64,000 bases of DNA, from the NCBI GenBank assembly GCA_032164245.1, contig JAVMKO010000001.1:163671434-163735433 (forward strand). Reading direction: 5' to 3'. The notes beneath the pieces are model-generated. The model searched no databases and was not told the origin of the DNA. It saw only the letters and a program-made list of their open reading frames with translations. The first letter of the stretch is position 1. Every line of letters starts with the position of its first letter. Of this stretch, positions 1 to 14,053 are shown piece by piece. The translations under genes were made by a program, and so were the position numbers. The stretch comes from Sternotherus odoratus (taxonomy: Eukaryota > Chordata > Testudines > Kinosternidae).

Positions 1-2726
1 AGTGCTGGTTTTAACGGGCTGGTGTCCAACATCAAACACCTACCACTCATTATTACATTATACAGTCTCAGCATAAAGGCCAAAAACATGAATGGGCATC
101 TAGACTATCGTAGCCATTTGTTCCTCGAGGCAGTTCCTGCAGGCCTGGCTATTAAGATGCACTAACAGGTGTGTGGAGGGGTGTTTGCAGTGCTCCCTCT
201 GTGTGGTATTTGTTCCTGGGATAAGATGACACTACTGTCTATCTGTCAGCTTTGAAAGGCACCAAATTCACTTAACCTTCCTGAAAGCATGTGTCTCTAC
301 TGGCTAGACTTCCAGCATTTCGTTCAGATGTAACTGTTCTTGCTAAATCAGGTTATCTTTCCATTTACAACAGTGCTCCTACCGCCACACAAGTCCAAGG
401 CTTTATAAATTCTTTGCACGGATTTGGCAGCCCACAATCACAACCTGTTGTTGGTTTTGCTCCTTGAGCTATGAATTTTGTTACACACAGTTTAAGCAAA
501 ATCAGAAATTTACATGCAGGCCTTAAAACAAACAAACAAAAATAACCAGTAACCCTTTACAAAAGCCTGGTATTATCTAGTGACTGTATTGTAACATTCA
601 GTTGCACTTCCTATGGCCTAAGGCTAATATGTATTCACGTGTCAGTGTTCTCCATATGGCACTGTGCAATAGGGACAGAAATACAAGTTGCACTCACAAA
701 ATTCCTGTTGTAAATGTTAAAGGACCATATCCTCACCTTGCTCTTTTGCGTAGAGCAGATACTTATATCAGTGGAATTTCTATATGTGGCTAGAAGACTG
801 TATGCGATAAAGAAAGGCTTGTATCAAGACTCCAACAACAGTCACACTGTTTAGTTCAGGACCACCACCGTATCAGGCCAGTCACTTTTAACTTTTCTTC
901 TCTTTAACTTTTAAAATATAATCCCATAACTAATGGTAGGAAAAAGTTACTCCTAAGCTAAATTAAACTCCTACACTAAATTCATGTTATGTGTAATTGT
1001 TTAGGGCAAAGATGTTATGAATTAGCCTCTCACACACATATACACACACACAGACCCCTTCCAATTCTGACAATCCCATTTTCACCAGTTCAAGACATCT
1101 GTGGCTTAATGAAAATTCTCTGAACTCCACTGGAAAACACTCAGAGGTTCAAAGTTAGCCTGTTCCACCTTTGAATTTTTCTTCAGGTTTTTATATATAG
1201 TTACTACAAGATTAAAGGGCAAAAACTTGGCCCCACTTTAGTCAATGGGAGTCTTGCCATTAACTTCAGTGAGGACAGGATTACGCGCTACAAATTATGC
1301 CCTGAGTAACTTTTCAACCTGTTATTCTTTGATGTGAAAAGTATAAATACAGACATATCCATTAAGAGGTGAAAAAGCTCATATGCACATTGCAAATGGA
1401 GTAAAACATGTTTCATACTAAGCTCAACATGCTAACAGAAGCTGTGCTATCTGACTAGAAAGTAATTTAGGTTTGTGCATGAAGCTTGATCATGTTTGTT
1501 GATATAGATTTCTTTCTATGTTTTTTAAAAGGTGCAGAATAATTTTAAAGCTACTCTGAATGTCTGACTATCCCAAAGCCACATGCTTTGCCTGAACACC
1601 ACAGGTGTGCACCATACAAGCAGTTAAAATGCAATGAGAGATGAGGATGTGACCAGGGATTAGAATGTGTAATATATTTGTCATAAGGGGAACTTGGGCA
1701 TCTGTTGCATATTTTGGGACTGTACTTGTAGCTTTAAAAATATTTTAACAGATGGACGTCTTTCCCCTTTAAAGACCATAAAAGGGCAAATTAAAGGGTC
1801 AAGGGTCCGGTAAGGTCAATGGGTTGACAAGGATGGGTTGGCTGAAATGTTTGCAGCAAATCACATGAAATCCAGCTGGTTTCAGGTTTCCTTAAACTCA
1901 GACCACATTCATGGAAAGATTTGCTACGAGATGCACGTCTTGCAACTGTACCCTAGCCCAGTCACAGAGGACAAACTATGAGTGTGTCTCGAAATCATGA
2001 TCATTTCATGACTTCAGCATGAAATCAGAACCAAAAAAAACAAAAACAACAACAACCACCCTAAACTATTCCGAGTGAGTTTTGGGTTCACTGGAATTTG
2101 AAACTCAAAACAAAATATATGGGGTAAAAAACCCAGACGGATCAAAACCATAGAACATGGTTTCACAAGTCTCTGTGAAGTGAAACTGACAAATTTCACA
2201 CAGCTTTCCTCACAAGCAGAAGTGGCGAGCACTGAAGATGTGTGAAGGATGAACTCGAAGCATTGCTGTAAGGTTAGCAACTCCAAGTGTTCTCTACTTT
2301 CTCAGACTTATGATCAAATCTACTAATGCAATTTTAGGATATTTCAAATGTCTGCATCCAGTTTCATTGTGAAAAATATCTTGTACTTAAATCTGTAATT
2401 TATCCTGCTGAGACCAATATGGAAGAAAAGTCATTTATTTTGAAGACTTTATCTTGGCAATCCAGAAATGTCTAGCCTCATTTCCAGCTCTAACTCTCAA
2501 TTTACCATAGGCAAAGCTGCTGTATACGGTGCTCTTCTAGGGGCTACACGGATACTTGTTCAGATAAGTCTGAAGCTATCAAGTACATGGGAGATACCAA
2601 ATTACTACAGGCCTTTATGAGAGTTATATTAGTTTGCCACAACTCCATATACATATTATATACACTCATAAAACCAGAAGGGAGGTGGTAGCAAGTGTAT
2701 TAGTGTAATACATACTTGTGGCTTGT
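1..2726. other. Unique-looking non-coding DNA
   Basis: I see no gene and no repeat with recognisable ends. The region is AT-rich with stop codons in all frames. Around 1225-1275 there is a short stretch of the 'caatgggag ... aacttcagtg' type that recurs elsewhere in this window (23.7, 49.2 and 52.6 kb) and probably comes from an old dispersed repeat. A short AC-rich tract lies near 1030-1055. Confidence 0.5.
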
Positions 2727-3125
2727 AATAGGAACATAGGAATTGTTTACTGAATTAGACTTGAGGTACATTTAGTTAAGTAGCCTGGCTCCGACAGTGG
2801 TTAGCTCCAGAGAGGAAAGTGCAGTAATCCTTCAGAAGGTAATTATGGAATAACCTGCCTACTAGGGAAAATTTCTTCCTACCCATCAATTGGTAGAGGT
2901 TGGCCTATGCCCTGAAACATGGAGAGAGGGGGTGTTATAACCCTTCCAAAGCTCCTGTTCTTTTAAGTCTTGCTATTTTGAATCTAAATACTACTATCCA
3001 TATAAATGTCCAGTCCTTTTACAAATTCTGCTAAATGCTTGGCCCCAACAGTATCCTGTAACAATGAGTTCCAGAGGCTAATGACACATTCATTGAAAAA
3101 TTATTTCTGGTATAGCTTCTTGGAT
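2727..3125 (-). mobile_element. CR1 LINE 3' end fragment, inverted
   Basis: Read on the minus strand, this matches the layout of the 3' part of sauropsid CR1 retroposons. The plus strand begins 'ggaacataggaatt', then a degraded 'tctgacagtgg'-type segment, then 'atttcttcct' and 'ggttggcc...atgccctga', and later 'atataaatgtccagtcc' and 'gagttccagaggctaat'. CR1 inserts by reverse transcription from its 3' end and is usually cut short at the 5' end, so a 3'-only copy is normal. It is diverged and not coding. The boundary near 3125 is uncertain and the copy may run further. Confidence 0.6.
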
Positions 3126-3392
3126 ATGAATGAATTTACATCCGCTTGAGAACTTGTTTTGCTATGTGCAATCCTCCTCACCATAAAGAGTAAGGATTGG
3201 GATGTGGGTATGTAATTTTGAAAAACCAGACCTCGCTCTGAATAAACTTTTAGGTTTCCAAACTGCAATACACAGAGTTGTATAAAATCTGAAGGCTTTG
3301 GTGAAGGGATTGTGTGGCATGTCACTAGCTCTGACAGCACTTTGAAATCCTAGAGAATACTTCGTTAACATTAGGAGCCTTATGCCAGCATA

Positions 3393-3586
3393 TTCATAGA
3401 ATATATCAGGGTTGGAAGGGACCTCAGGAGATCATCTAGTCCAACTCCCCTGCTCAAAGCAGGACCAATCCCCAATTAAATCATCCAACAGATTTTTGCT
3501 CCTGATCACTAAATAGTCCCCTCAAGGTTTGAGCTCGCAATCCTGGATTTAACAGGCCAATGCTCAAACTACTTTGCACCAGTAAT
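3393..3586 (-). mobile_element. Cry I-type tRNA-derived SINE, inverted
   Basis: On the minus strand the element starts with a tRNA-like head ('gtttgagcattggcctg', then a B-box-like segment). It passes through 'ggatgatttaattggggatt' and ends in a CR1-like tail ('gaggtcccttccaaccctga', then an 'attctatga' remnant). This layout, a tRNA-Lys-related promoter plus a CR1-like 3' tail, is that of the turtle PolIII/SINE (Cry I) family, which is mobilised by CR1 machinery. It points to a cryptodiran turtle. The second copy, on the plus strand at 61.93-62.10 kb, matches it along most of its length. Confidence 0.8.
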
Positions 3587-5364
3587 TCCATGCAAATTAA
3601 TTGAAACCAAAATCCACTTTGAGGCCTGCAGCCTCACAGTGAATATTGAGGGATTTGGTAGGACTTAAATTTAAAGTGCAGTTATGCTCTGTGATGTTAT
3701 TAATAATCTTGTTATTCAATACTGATTTGCTTTCCTATTCTGTCAGAGTTGCTTGCTTTACCAACTAGACTAGCTTCTGGTGTTAGAGCTGCAGGGCCAA
3801 CTCAGCTATGGGTGGGTGAGCCAGGTTCTATTCTAGTTCATCTGAATTGTTAACTCAATTCTGACTACAGAATCTTTGTTGCTTTTCAATGAAACAGGAG
3901 CCAGAGAAAAACTCAGCTTGACTTTGTTGTGTTTCCAGGGCAGGCAGGTTGTTTTTGCAGGGCTGGCCATCAGAAAAATCCCCTTCTAGTATTATAAAAT
4001 GTGCAAATTTTATAATAATAAAATTTGAAAAAATATCGAGAGAGATGTGGATGACCTGATTTTTTTACAGTTATTTTTCAAATTATAACCATGGTCCACC
4101 CTCTGTGAAGAAAAAGGATTTCTATTCCCTCAGTAGATGTACTCCAATGCTGTACCCTAATATTTAAAGTGAGCATTCAAAAGGCCTGATTCCTCTTCCC
4201 TTACTAAGGTATGTTTATGCCACTGGAGTGGGGCAGAGGTGCCTTAAATTAGCCCTAACGGGCTGATGAGGACTGCCCCAGCACAGGAAATTTCAGTCTC
4301 TCCCAAACCTATGAACATCCAGAGGGTGCATCGGCACCAGGTGTAGAGTATGGGCATGACAGGGGCCAGATCATGATGGGTTCCCTGATCCCCAGTTGAT
4401 AATATGGTTCCATAATATTTTATAGTGGAGGTTTCAAAGACAAGGCTAGAAGCAGAGAATATAGCTTCACTGATTCCTCAGTAGTGGTTCCACTTAAGTT
4501 TTAACAGCAATTATGTCCATTAATACATAAATCAACAATAATTTCTCTCCCACGTTTAGTTGTAGATTCCCCCTTCAAAGATAATAAGATAAAGAGAATG
4601 CCTGCTTCTGCTTCACAATAAAATACTTAATTTACCTTTCACCACCATGAACTTGCCGGCATCATAGGACTATAAATCTCATTTAAAAATAAGCATATTG
4701 TTCTTATTATGGTCAATTAGTACTGAAACTTTGTTGTGTAGAACTAATATAGGACTACACATTGGTCACAGTGCCAGCACTAGGCATAAGCAGACTAAAT
4801 AATTGCTCTGGGCCCTGAGCAGCTCAAGGGGGCTCCTATTTGCTTTTTTAAGTCTGAGTTGTTTGGAAAGGGGCCCAAAAATATTCCTGCTTGAAGCCCC
4901 CAATTGACTCTGATTGGCAATGAACTGTACAATGCACCTCCAGCTTTTAGATCTGTCAAAATAATGCAGCTTCTCTTGCATCAATGTTGTATGTATTGGC
5001 AATACATAGATCAGATATTGTTACCTCCCACTGGCCAAGTACCTCAGACTAGAGTCTGGTTCTCTAGTTGAAATGTACCGTAACCCTGAGGCACTGTTGG
5101 TGACAGGATAAAGAGTGAGACAATCTTGGATATCTGTAAATCAGTCATATCCACTGGCTTGTGAATCCCGGCTACCCCTGCCACCACAGCACATCACTTC
5201 TTTTAATGCTTGCTTAGCCACTGAATTTAGTGTCCAGGCCCAGTATATGATCTTTCAGTCTTACTAAACCAGAGAATTAATCTTTTCTTTAAGATACTTT
5301 ACCTGGTTCTTCACAGTGATTCCTGTGTTCTGGTTTTTCAATATTATCCAAGCCTTTTAAATAA

Positions 5365-5418
5365 ACACACACACACACAGTCACTCACTTGTGTGTGTAG
5401 ATAGCTAGATAGATAGAG
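5365..5418. repeat. AC and GATA microsatellites
   Basis: A short (AC)n tract is followed by GT-rich sequence and a short run of 'gata'/'gcta' units. Simple sequence only. Confidence 0.8.
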
Positions 5419-8400
5419 TTTAACACAGAGGGGAGGCGGTGTAAATCAGACATTGTGTAAGCCTTTTCTTTTAGTACACTGTGGTTTTTATGAGATTCTT
5501 TAGCTCAACTTCCTTTTCACAAGATAGACTACTAATTCTATACTACTCATACCCGCTAACTTTTTGTTACAGCTCTGACAGTCTGCAAGGAACTGGAACT
5601 GTCTTTACCTCTTCTCACCACTCAGTGGCAATGTGTTCTCCCCCCCCCCCCCCTATTTTGAAACTATACATTTGTTTTACTCACCCTTAAAGTCACTGAC
5701 CTGGAAAAGAGGAGGAATCGAGTTTTCCAAATTAGTATTAATTTAACATCAGATGCTGTATATCTCTCAGAGGGAAAAAAATGCACTTTCTATAGAGATA
5801 TTCCCAATATTTACCATATAAGAATCCTCTGAATAATGTATTGGGTTCTAGTGGGCTGACATCATCAACTGTTTTCATTTATTTCTTTCCCTTCTGAAAA
5901 TTCTCTAAGGATCAACACCCCCACAGATGAGCCATGCGGTGATCAGCATTTGGGCGGGGAGCAGAGGGAAACACATCTTAACACTCAAGGGGTCCCAAAT
6001 ATCAGCAGACTGTCTCAGAAGTGGGTTGGATGCTATGCCATCCATCATTCAGAGTTTTTTTTATTCTTTTTTTTTTTATTGCATGGCTATGCTTACAGGA
6101 AATGTTCGTTACAGTATTGGATGCTTCATACTGGAAATCAACTTTGCATGTTGATATTCTCACAAATGTGCAATCCCCAAATGTATACACACACCAAAAC
6201 TATGTTAGAACTAAAAGTCTGATCAAGGAAACACCACTAAGGATAGTGATTGTTACCATGATTAGTATCCTTGACTGCAGTCAATGAGTGCATTTATTTA
6301 CACTGCTAAGTATAAACTATGTCATATATATCATTCAACATCTAGATTCAAAGAGGGATAGGAAGAAAGCTAATCAGATAATCTGCCTTTATGTTACATG
6401 TTGGAGGACATATTATACCACTATTAGTCCAAAATATTTTAGAGACAAACATTCAGATGAAAGGAAGTCTCATATTCTCTAACCAGAGAAGCTATGGAGT
6501 GATTCATAACCAGGGAATACATATAATCTAGACTCAGATAATAAAGAATTTCTGATTAGACAGACTCTTTTGACCCAAGGGGGAACTACTGACTTTCTGG
6601 ATCCAACTGCAGGACAAGTCAGAGCCATGGACTTTAATTTAGAGTAAAGATAAGCACATGCATAAGTGTGTTTTCAAGATCTGGGCCTTAACTGCAAACT
6701 ATTTAGAGCAAGGTCAGTAAGGTTTTTGTACATTACTCAGAATAAAAGGGTCCCAGTCTGGACATTGCCATAATATAAATGATAAGTAATAAGACAGCAG
6801 CAAGTCATGTACTTTTCTAAGAGAATTGTACCTACCCACCAGCTTTAAGTGCTTTTTTTAAAAAATAAAGAGACAAAATCCAGAAGCAACCTCTTCCATA
6901 TATGGAAATAACTAGCCAGCCCTCACAACAAAGGGAAGATGAGGAGATATATCCTACACTTCCAAAATGCATACATGCATCTCCCTAAAAACCCTACAAC
7001 AAAACTTTCAATTCTCTTTTTCATAACAGGCAAAATTATTAGGCCGCATTAGAGAATAGTAACTTTTTTTAAATTCTAAGAATGCAAGGAAACGGCTTTC
7101 AAATCATTTGATATATTGTTTAATCACATGAAATTCCAAGGGAAATCATTTTCATGTTCTCCCTGCTCCAAAAAATATCATTGCTGCGACCTCATTGATA
7201 CAACCTGCATGGGATGTTTGTAGCAGAAAGAAAACCTTCACAATAATAGGGGCTTACACAGGAAGAACAGATCAGACACAAACTACAACATAAGAGCCTG
7301 GATCATATAATCCCATATTCGACAGAAAGATAGGCTGATTGCTTTCTTCTGGCTGCAGTTCAGCAAGATCCTTAGGAGTACTCTTCCCTTATACTCCTGC
7401 CATCCACCCCAAACTTACATTGAAATCATACCACTAGGAAAACAAGGCACTCGTTAGAAATAGTCCCGACAAACATTTTAATGTGTTCAGAATGCACGAT
7501 GCTCCAGCAGAAGTTTCAATGCAATCTTCATTTCTTTACCTAGTGGCACAAGGGAGGACCTGGTGTGGTGCGATAGAAAAAGGGCCATATCCTTTGTGGT
7601 GTACCACATTAAATTAATATGTCAGGCTTTCTAAGTCTGTCACTGTTCACAGACGGTGGAACAATTGTTTTGCTTCCCCACTCCCCTCTTTTTTCCCAAT
7701 TTTCACATAGTATCACGCTAAAAAAGAGTTATGGATTTCCTTCTGAGAGGACTGCATGGACTGATAAAGTAAATTCATGGCAGAAAACAACTTGTTATTT
7801 TCCCTTTTACCTCATAATTTCGCTTAAGAGAGAAAGTGCAATAAATTTTGGCGGGAAAAAAAGACCATTTTGGACATTTCTAATGACTAGTCTGTGTAAA
7901 CACTATTGAGAAATATGGGTGAGAACAATTCGTCCAGAGGAATGATTATTTTTCTTGCCCCCAAGCCCTAAACAGCACTTTGTTAAGTATTTTAAATTAT
8001 CTGAAGTTCATTTGAGAAAAGGAAGAGGGGGGGGGGGGGAAGAATGTTTGAAAAACTCTCATAGGCTTTATTCTTTGGTGATTATGAAACATTCACTTTC
8101 TAACTCAACTGAAGAACCATTGCCCAAACTTTCCTATCGTACAGTTAGTGGGCCATTTTGATCTCACTTACTCTGGATATATACAGAATAGCCGAGATCA
8201 GAACCTGACCCAAGGTATCCATGTGACATCTAGAACTATGGGGTTCTGGTCCCATACTGAGGCCCCTAGGGGGCTACGATAATATAAATAATGAATAATA
8301 ATAAAATTGGACACTTTTGCCATGCACACAATGAAGCTAATTCTCTGCTAGTGAAAACTCGCACAGCTCCACGGCCTGTAATGGAGCTTCAGCAATTCAG

Positions 8401-8939
8401 GCCCACAAAGAATTTGGCCCTTGGTCTTTAGTGTTTTACTAGCTTCCCTGACACTGCTTAAATATGGTGCCTCGGTACAGCTCCTATTGTCTCCAGAACT
8501 CTGCTACAGGCTGGCTGGGCATTAGTACTTCAAGCATTGCCCCACAGGGTTCACTCTTTATTATCTTATCAAAGGAACAAAATTTCCTCAATAAGTCTTC
8601 CTGTACTGCAGATAAAACAGCAAATAAACATTTGGGCGAGATAAAAAAAAAAAGCTGACTAAATGCAGGAAGATCCTTCTTGTTATTCTACCACTATTGC
8701 TTCCTTTGCTTGTTAGTAGCCCAAAGGAAATGCTAGTTCAGAAGGAGCCAAGGGAGTAGTTAGCAGCTTCTTGCTAGAGCTCCAGGATCTCTGCTGCACG
8801 GGCTAAAAGATGCTGTAAGAATGTGTGACTCGTACAGCTCATTGTGATTGAAACTTCTTCTCATGCCAGTAGAAATGTACTTAAAACCTTTCATTTGCAG
8901 GGTAAAAGGAGAGTAGCAATGATATTCACCCTGCTTTCA

Positions 8940-9200
8940 AATCAAAGGGGCCCCGAGCTGCAGCAGCAACAGGGTACTTGCAATGTAGCTTGTTGTGACA
9001 AAGCAGCTGACAAGCCTTCCGCATTCCTCAGCCCGATTATTAATATGAATAAGTAGTGACTCACGCTGACACCACCAAGGCCGGGAAACTTTCTGTAACT
9101 AAAGAGTTATAAAATGTTATTATCCCACAGCACCACCGCCAATTCGATGAGTGATCTGTGGATGGTTTTGCATTCATTTCAAACTGAATATGCATATCCT
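8940..9200. other. Possible conserved non-coding element
   Basis: This non-repetitive segment contains a TAAT-rich homeodomain-like patch ('attattaatatgaat' near 9037) followed by a TGACTCA AP-1/MARE-like core (near 9058) and a 'tatgcat' octamer-like site (near 9190). Such clusters are common in vertebrate enhancers, but the motifs are short and occur by chance. No conservation data were available, so this is only a pointer. Confidence 0.2.
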
Positions 9201-11556
9201 TGCACACATGGCTTGAAACAGTCAGAAGATTGGTGTTTAGGGGAAAGAGTTCAGTTGTATCAGGCTATTTAGAGGGCTAGCTGCGAGAATGCAGAGACAT
9301 TTCTCACACTAGTCCACTTGCTTACTAATATGAATAACTAACAATTCAAACATCTGATCTACCGAGGGTTGTGAGATTATTAGACCAGGCTTGTGAAACT
9401 TCTTTGTCACTGTCTGGGAAAGCCAGACTTCTCTGGATGTTGCAGTTTAATTTTTTTTCCCTTGCTCAGAGGACGTGGTATGGCTTCAGCCAATAATTTA
9501 AAATCATCAGAGAGTGCCAGAGAGTGGCATCAAAGGCAACACTAAATGTATTGATCCTCTTCTTCGCCTGGGCTATGTGAGTTGCAACTACCTTTAAGCA
9601 AGTTTCTCAGCTTTTCTTACTTGTTCCCAGGGAGCATGCTTCTTCCTTTACCCAGACTTGACAAAGTAGCAAAAATGAGACAGCATCACGCTCTGCTGGT
9701 TGTACGTATGAGCTTGCTCTTCATTCAGTACCGTGCTTGTTTTAGTCTGTGGTGTGTAGCATACCGTTGGCTGTTATTTTTAATGGCTGTAGCTCACAAG
9801 CAATGATTCTGCCAAAAAGAACCAATAAGGTTGATGCTACTGCTATTGTATTGTGTGCAACTCAGATGAATAGTATAACATGCTTAGATTTACGAAAGGA
9901 AAATTTGTGAGGATGCCATGACTATTTGAACAGCTTGAGTGAATCATAATAATATCTCTGAAGAACTGACAAATAGTGAGCTAATAAATCAATAAGCTTT
10001 AACATTAGCTTCAGTAAGAATTTTTGTAAGAAAACAGAAGTGGAAAACTATGTATTATAAGCATTTCCTGAAATGTGCAGCAAACATGCATTTTCTTAAA
10101 CATGAGACAGTCCAAAGTATATTTAACAGCACTGAATAGCACTTACCTCTCATGAAGCACTGTTGGTAAGAAGGAAATGACTCAAATACGCTGTTTGAAG
10201 CCATAGTTTCCTCTTTAAAACTTACTCTCTCTTTAAAGTGGGGGAATATATGATTTCTTTCACCTTGGGAAGTGAAAAAGTAAGAATGGTCATTGTTATA
10301 ACCCTCCTCCTGGTCATTGCTTTCTATTTTTATCATTGTGCCTTTGAAGCAACATAAGCCAGATAATAAGATTCTTTTTCTAAAACAAACACTGAAATTG
10401 TTAAAAAAAAAAATAGCGGATCAGTTGTGGTTTGATGATGCTTACCACTCTACGAAACTCTGTGGTTTGCAGTCAAAACGATTTGCCCTGTCTGCTGACC
10501 AATATCCCGGACCCGCTCTTGTGTGACTGCCTCTGTACCCAACTTGTGGTTCTGTGGTTGTTTATGAGGCCCAAAGAAGTGTTTCACACAACCAAAATTA
10601 CAAATTTAACTGTTCCCCTTTCCACAACCTGTCTCAATTGGTCTGTGCTGATCACATGATTTGAGTGATGTCGACCTTAAAAAAAACACCAAAACTTTCT
10701 AAGCAATGCCCTACCCACTCCACCTGCCCTCCCCTAGGCTGAGAAAAGAAACAGAGTAGATTTTGCAGAGGGAGGGGGAAAAAGTGACTCACAGCCCCTC
10801 ATTCTGGAAATGGTCTTGCTGATTTAGTACAACTCTGCTTGTTTTGTTGTTTGTGGTTTTTGGAACTACCGATTATTTTGATAGAGATTTCATTGCTGCT
10901 TATTCAATAGTAATTCAAACCCTGGTATTAGTCGGCTGTTAAAGGAGGATGCATATGTCATCATTTAAAACCTTAGGAATCAGCTGTAGGAAAAGTTCAC
11001 TAGCTGGTGAAGAAGAATATAAAGGGATAAAAAATCTGCAGTATAAAAATTAAAAGAAGAAATTATGAATTTCAAGATATAGAGTCTGTAACAAAGGGCT
11101 TGAAGGAAGACTGTATAAGATGGGGGGGGGAGCTACTTATTTCAAAACAATGAAGTGACTGTTATGCCAGCTATTGTCTCCTTTCTCTCCTCTTCTGAAT
11201 ACTGGACAACTACCTTTTTGCACTTCAATGCAAATCAATATGATAGCTCACACCTGTACAGAAGACTGGAGCTCAACTGTTTTTTTTAAGCGATTAAACA
11301 TTTGCCAAGGAACCAGTAACAAAAGAGGAAATGAACCAATTCACACAGCATATCAGAAAGAGTATTGTCCTGCACATGCTATGTGACAAATACAGTTAAA
11401 AGTGTAGCCTGAAGAAAAAGTAGTACACATTTGATATGCTGTTATTATTTGTATTGCAGTAGGTACAGGAAACCCCTATTTGGGTCACGACCTATTGCAA
11501 TGGGTGCTGACCAAACACATAAGAACCCAAAGTCCCTCCCCTGAAGAGTTGACAAA

Positions 11557-11837
11557 GGGTATGTCTACACTACCCAGTGATCAATCTATCAGGGACCAAT
11601 TTATCGCAGCTAGTGTAGATGTGATAAATCAATCCCCAAGCGCTCTCCCTGTTGACTCTGGTTCTCCACTTCTGTGAGAGGCAGAAGTGGAGTCAACAAG
11701 GGAGTAGCAGCAGTCAACTCGCCGCCATGTGGACAGACAGGTAAGTAGACCTAAGATACGCAACTTCAGCTACACAAATAGTGTAGCTGAAGTCGGCGTA
11801 TCTTAGGTCGACCTCACTCCCAAGTGTAGACCAGGCC
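11557..11837. mobile_element. Harbinger-like MITE with internal hairpin
   Basis: The left end reads 'gggtatgtctacact' and the right end is its imperfect inverse ('agtgtagaccaggcc'). The 281-bp body has no coding capacity. An internal near-perfect hairpin spans 11750-11807, with 26-bp arms around 'aaatag'. Flanks are AAA on the left and TTA on the right, so no clear 3-bp target duplication survives. The 'gtctacact' end is shared with the elements at 13.8, 15.06 and 59.06 kb, the last of which carries a Harbinger Myb-like gene remnant. I infer PIF/Harbinger. Confidence 0.7.
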
Positions 11838-12382
11838 TTAGTCCATGGTACTGCAATTGGACTCATGCACACAGACCTAAAATCACACACAGCCCCGCTG
11901 ACATCCATGGGGCTCCACACAGGAATAAGGATTCCCCCACCTGAATCATATCCCCATTACATAATAACAACCTATACTTTCAATACTTTTCCCTACACTA
12001 ATTTTGTGGTGTGAAAATAAAATCTCTTTCCCTCATTGACTTTGTCCTTTCCATTTGGCTAACATTGACTTATCTCGTGTGTTTCTAAAGCAGCTGCAAT
12101 TTACATGGGGCTTATTTCCTTGCTTGGTGCTTTGAGTGTGACTGATATAAGTCTCAACACAGAGCTGGGAACAGCATCAGGTTGGTAATTGCTATGTCTG
12201 AACCAGCAGAGGGAGCTCAGATGGGTCCTACAAGAACATTGGGATTGGGTTGCTAGGTACTCCCCCCTCCCCTATAATCCATTAATCAATAAGGTTGGCT
12301 AAATATTTAGAGTCTAAATTACTTCATAATAGAGCTAGATGAATAATGAAAAAATACTTCCTCTGATATTTGTTCTAATTTT

Positions 12383-12524
12383 CAGAGGTGCCGGAACAAT
12401 TTTTATAGTGTGGGTGCTGAAAGCCATTTAATCAAACAGTAAGGTAAACCCTGTCTATGATAGAAACCACGTTAAACTAGGGGGTGCTGCTGTAGTCCCA
12501 TCACCCCGACTTCCAGCACCTATG
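12383..12524. mobile_element. Short hAT-like MITE with perfect 8-bp target duplication
   Basis: The ends are inverted ('cagaggtgccggaa' on the left; the right end inverts to 'cataggtgctggaa'). The same octamer, ctaatttt, flanks both sides (12375-12382 and 12525-12532). An 8-bp duplication and CAG/CTG-like ends are the signature of hAT transposons. At 142 bp it can only be a deletion derivative moved in trans. Confidence 0.85.
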
Positions 12525-13795
12525 CTAATTTTTCTAAACAAATTCACTTTCATATTTCCAATATTTTCTCCTTTTTTGTGTCCCCTTTCCATGAACATTC
12601 ATGCAAATGGGTTTTACTCTAAGAATACCCATTAGAAAATGAGGCTTAAGCTTTCCCATCTGAACACTCATGAAAAGCAAATTCCAAATTCACTTTCTAC
12701 AAGCCTTTTCACCAGAAACCTGGTTGTGAGAATGAAGCTCAGTTAATTAGAGAACAGAAACTGTATCATGTGGCTTATTCAGCCAATCATATACAGCAAC
12801 ACACCTCACATTTTGGCCAAACAAGCCACAAAAATACGTTTAAAATTATTATTTTGATAAGGAACACAAGAAAGCCACAGTCTGTTCACAGGCATTCAAG
12901 GGTCATGCAAGATTCAAGGCAAAATTGGTTGAATATGTTATTTGTTATGACTAATTAGCTCAGCTCTATTTGATAAAGTCATTTCAAAATAGGACGTGCA
13001 TTTCTTTTAGGAATCTCTTACCAAGAGGATACATGTTTTTCTAGTGAAATCAATTTATGGAAATTCTGGAGGGCTGTGGAGGGCAGTGCTTGGACCAACT
13101 TACTTTTACAGAAAGCGGGAAAAATATCAGTTTTGTCCACTTTGCCTGGCTCTTGCTTCTATCCCAGTATCTAGATCACCAAGTAAGAGAAGATTCCACC
13201 AGGATCCTTAGTAACTCAATGCCATAAAATGCAGCAATTATTCCAGTCTTAAGGTAAAACTAAAGTCACTTTTATTTCCCCTGTTCTAATAATCACAGGG
13301 ATGGGAAACCTCACAGATACGCAGGCAGCTAGATACTCAGACAGCCATAGCATATGCTATAATAGTCAGCCAGGCTGCGGGCCTAGCACTAGGACAAGTG
13401 TCACTGCATGCTGAATGTGAACTATGTTAATGCCTTCACCTCAATCATTTGCCACGCCAGCCGTGGCATAACTATGCTATGTGAGAAGCAACAACTGGGC
13501 TGGTTTTATCACCTCAGAATTGCTGCAGATGATGCAAGAGAAAAAATAGGAGTGTTTCAACATGTATCCTGCCACTGCAGCTTCTGCTCTGCTACAAAAC
13601 ATAGCATCTGAAAATGCTTTGCTAACATCCACACACTTTGAACTTTAAGGAAAGGGATCATAGAACAGCACATTGGAACTCAGATTTGAATGCTATTTTT
13701 CAGGCCCATTCTAAACTTAAGTTAAGGAATTAACTACTATATTCTCAGACCTTTGTTATGCTAGTTAAGAAAGCTCTTCATTAATGCTAACAAAA

Positions 13796-14053
13796 GGGCT
13801 TGTCTTCACTACCCTGGGGAGGGATCGATCTTTTGGTGATTGACTAATCGCGTCTCGTTGTCGACTCCGGAACTCCAGCTCGCCAAAAGGCGCAAGCTGG
13901 AGGTGACGGGGGAGCGTGCCACCGACCGCTGCCACCGTGAGTACGGCAGGTAAGTTGGCTGTAGATACGCCGACTTCAGCGATGTTATTAACGGAGCTGA
14001 AATTTTGTATCTACAGCCGATTCCCCCCCTCCCCCCCCAGTGAAGACCAGCCC
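13796..14053. mobile_element. Harbinger-like MITE
   Basis: The inverted ends are 'gggcttgtcttcact' and 'agtgaagaccagccc', a perfect 12-bp core with mismatches further out. The flanks are A-rich (aaaa on both sides), so the target duplication cannot be sized. An internal hairpin at about 13957-14013 pairs 'ggctgtagatac' with 'gtatctacagcc' and shares the 'gatacgccgacttcagc' segment with the MITE at 11.6 kb. They are therefore members of one family. The CG-rich left half is not coding. Confidence 0.7.

Larger units (their letters stand above)
3587..11556. other. 8-kb stretch without recognisable gene or repeat
   Basis: No exon, RNA gene or transposon with defined ends was recognised. Simple sequence inside it: a 6-bp-loop AT hairpin at 3990-4017 (11-bp perfect arms), AC and GATA tracts at 5365-5418, a 14-C run at 5640-5653 and a 13-G run at 8027-8039. 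The 8940-9200 part is less AT-rich, compositionally complex and described separately as a possible conserved non-coding element. Confidence 0.45.
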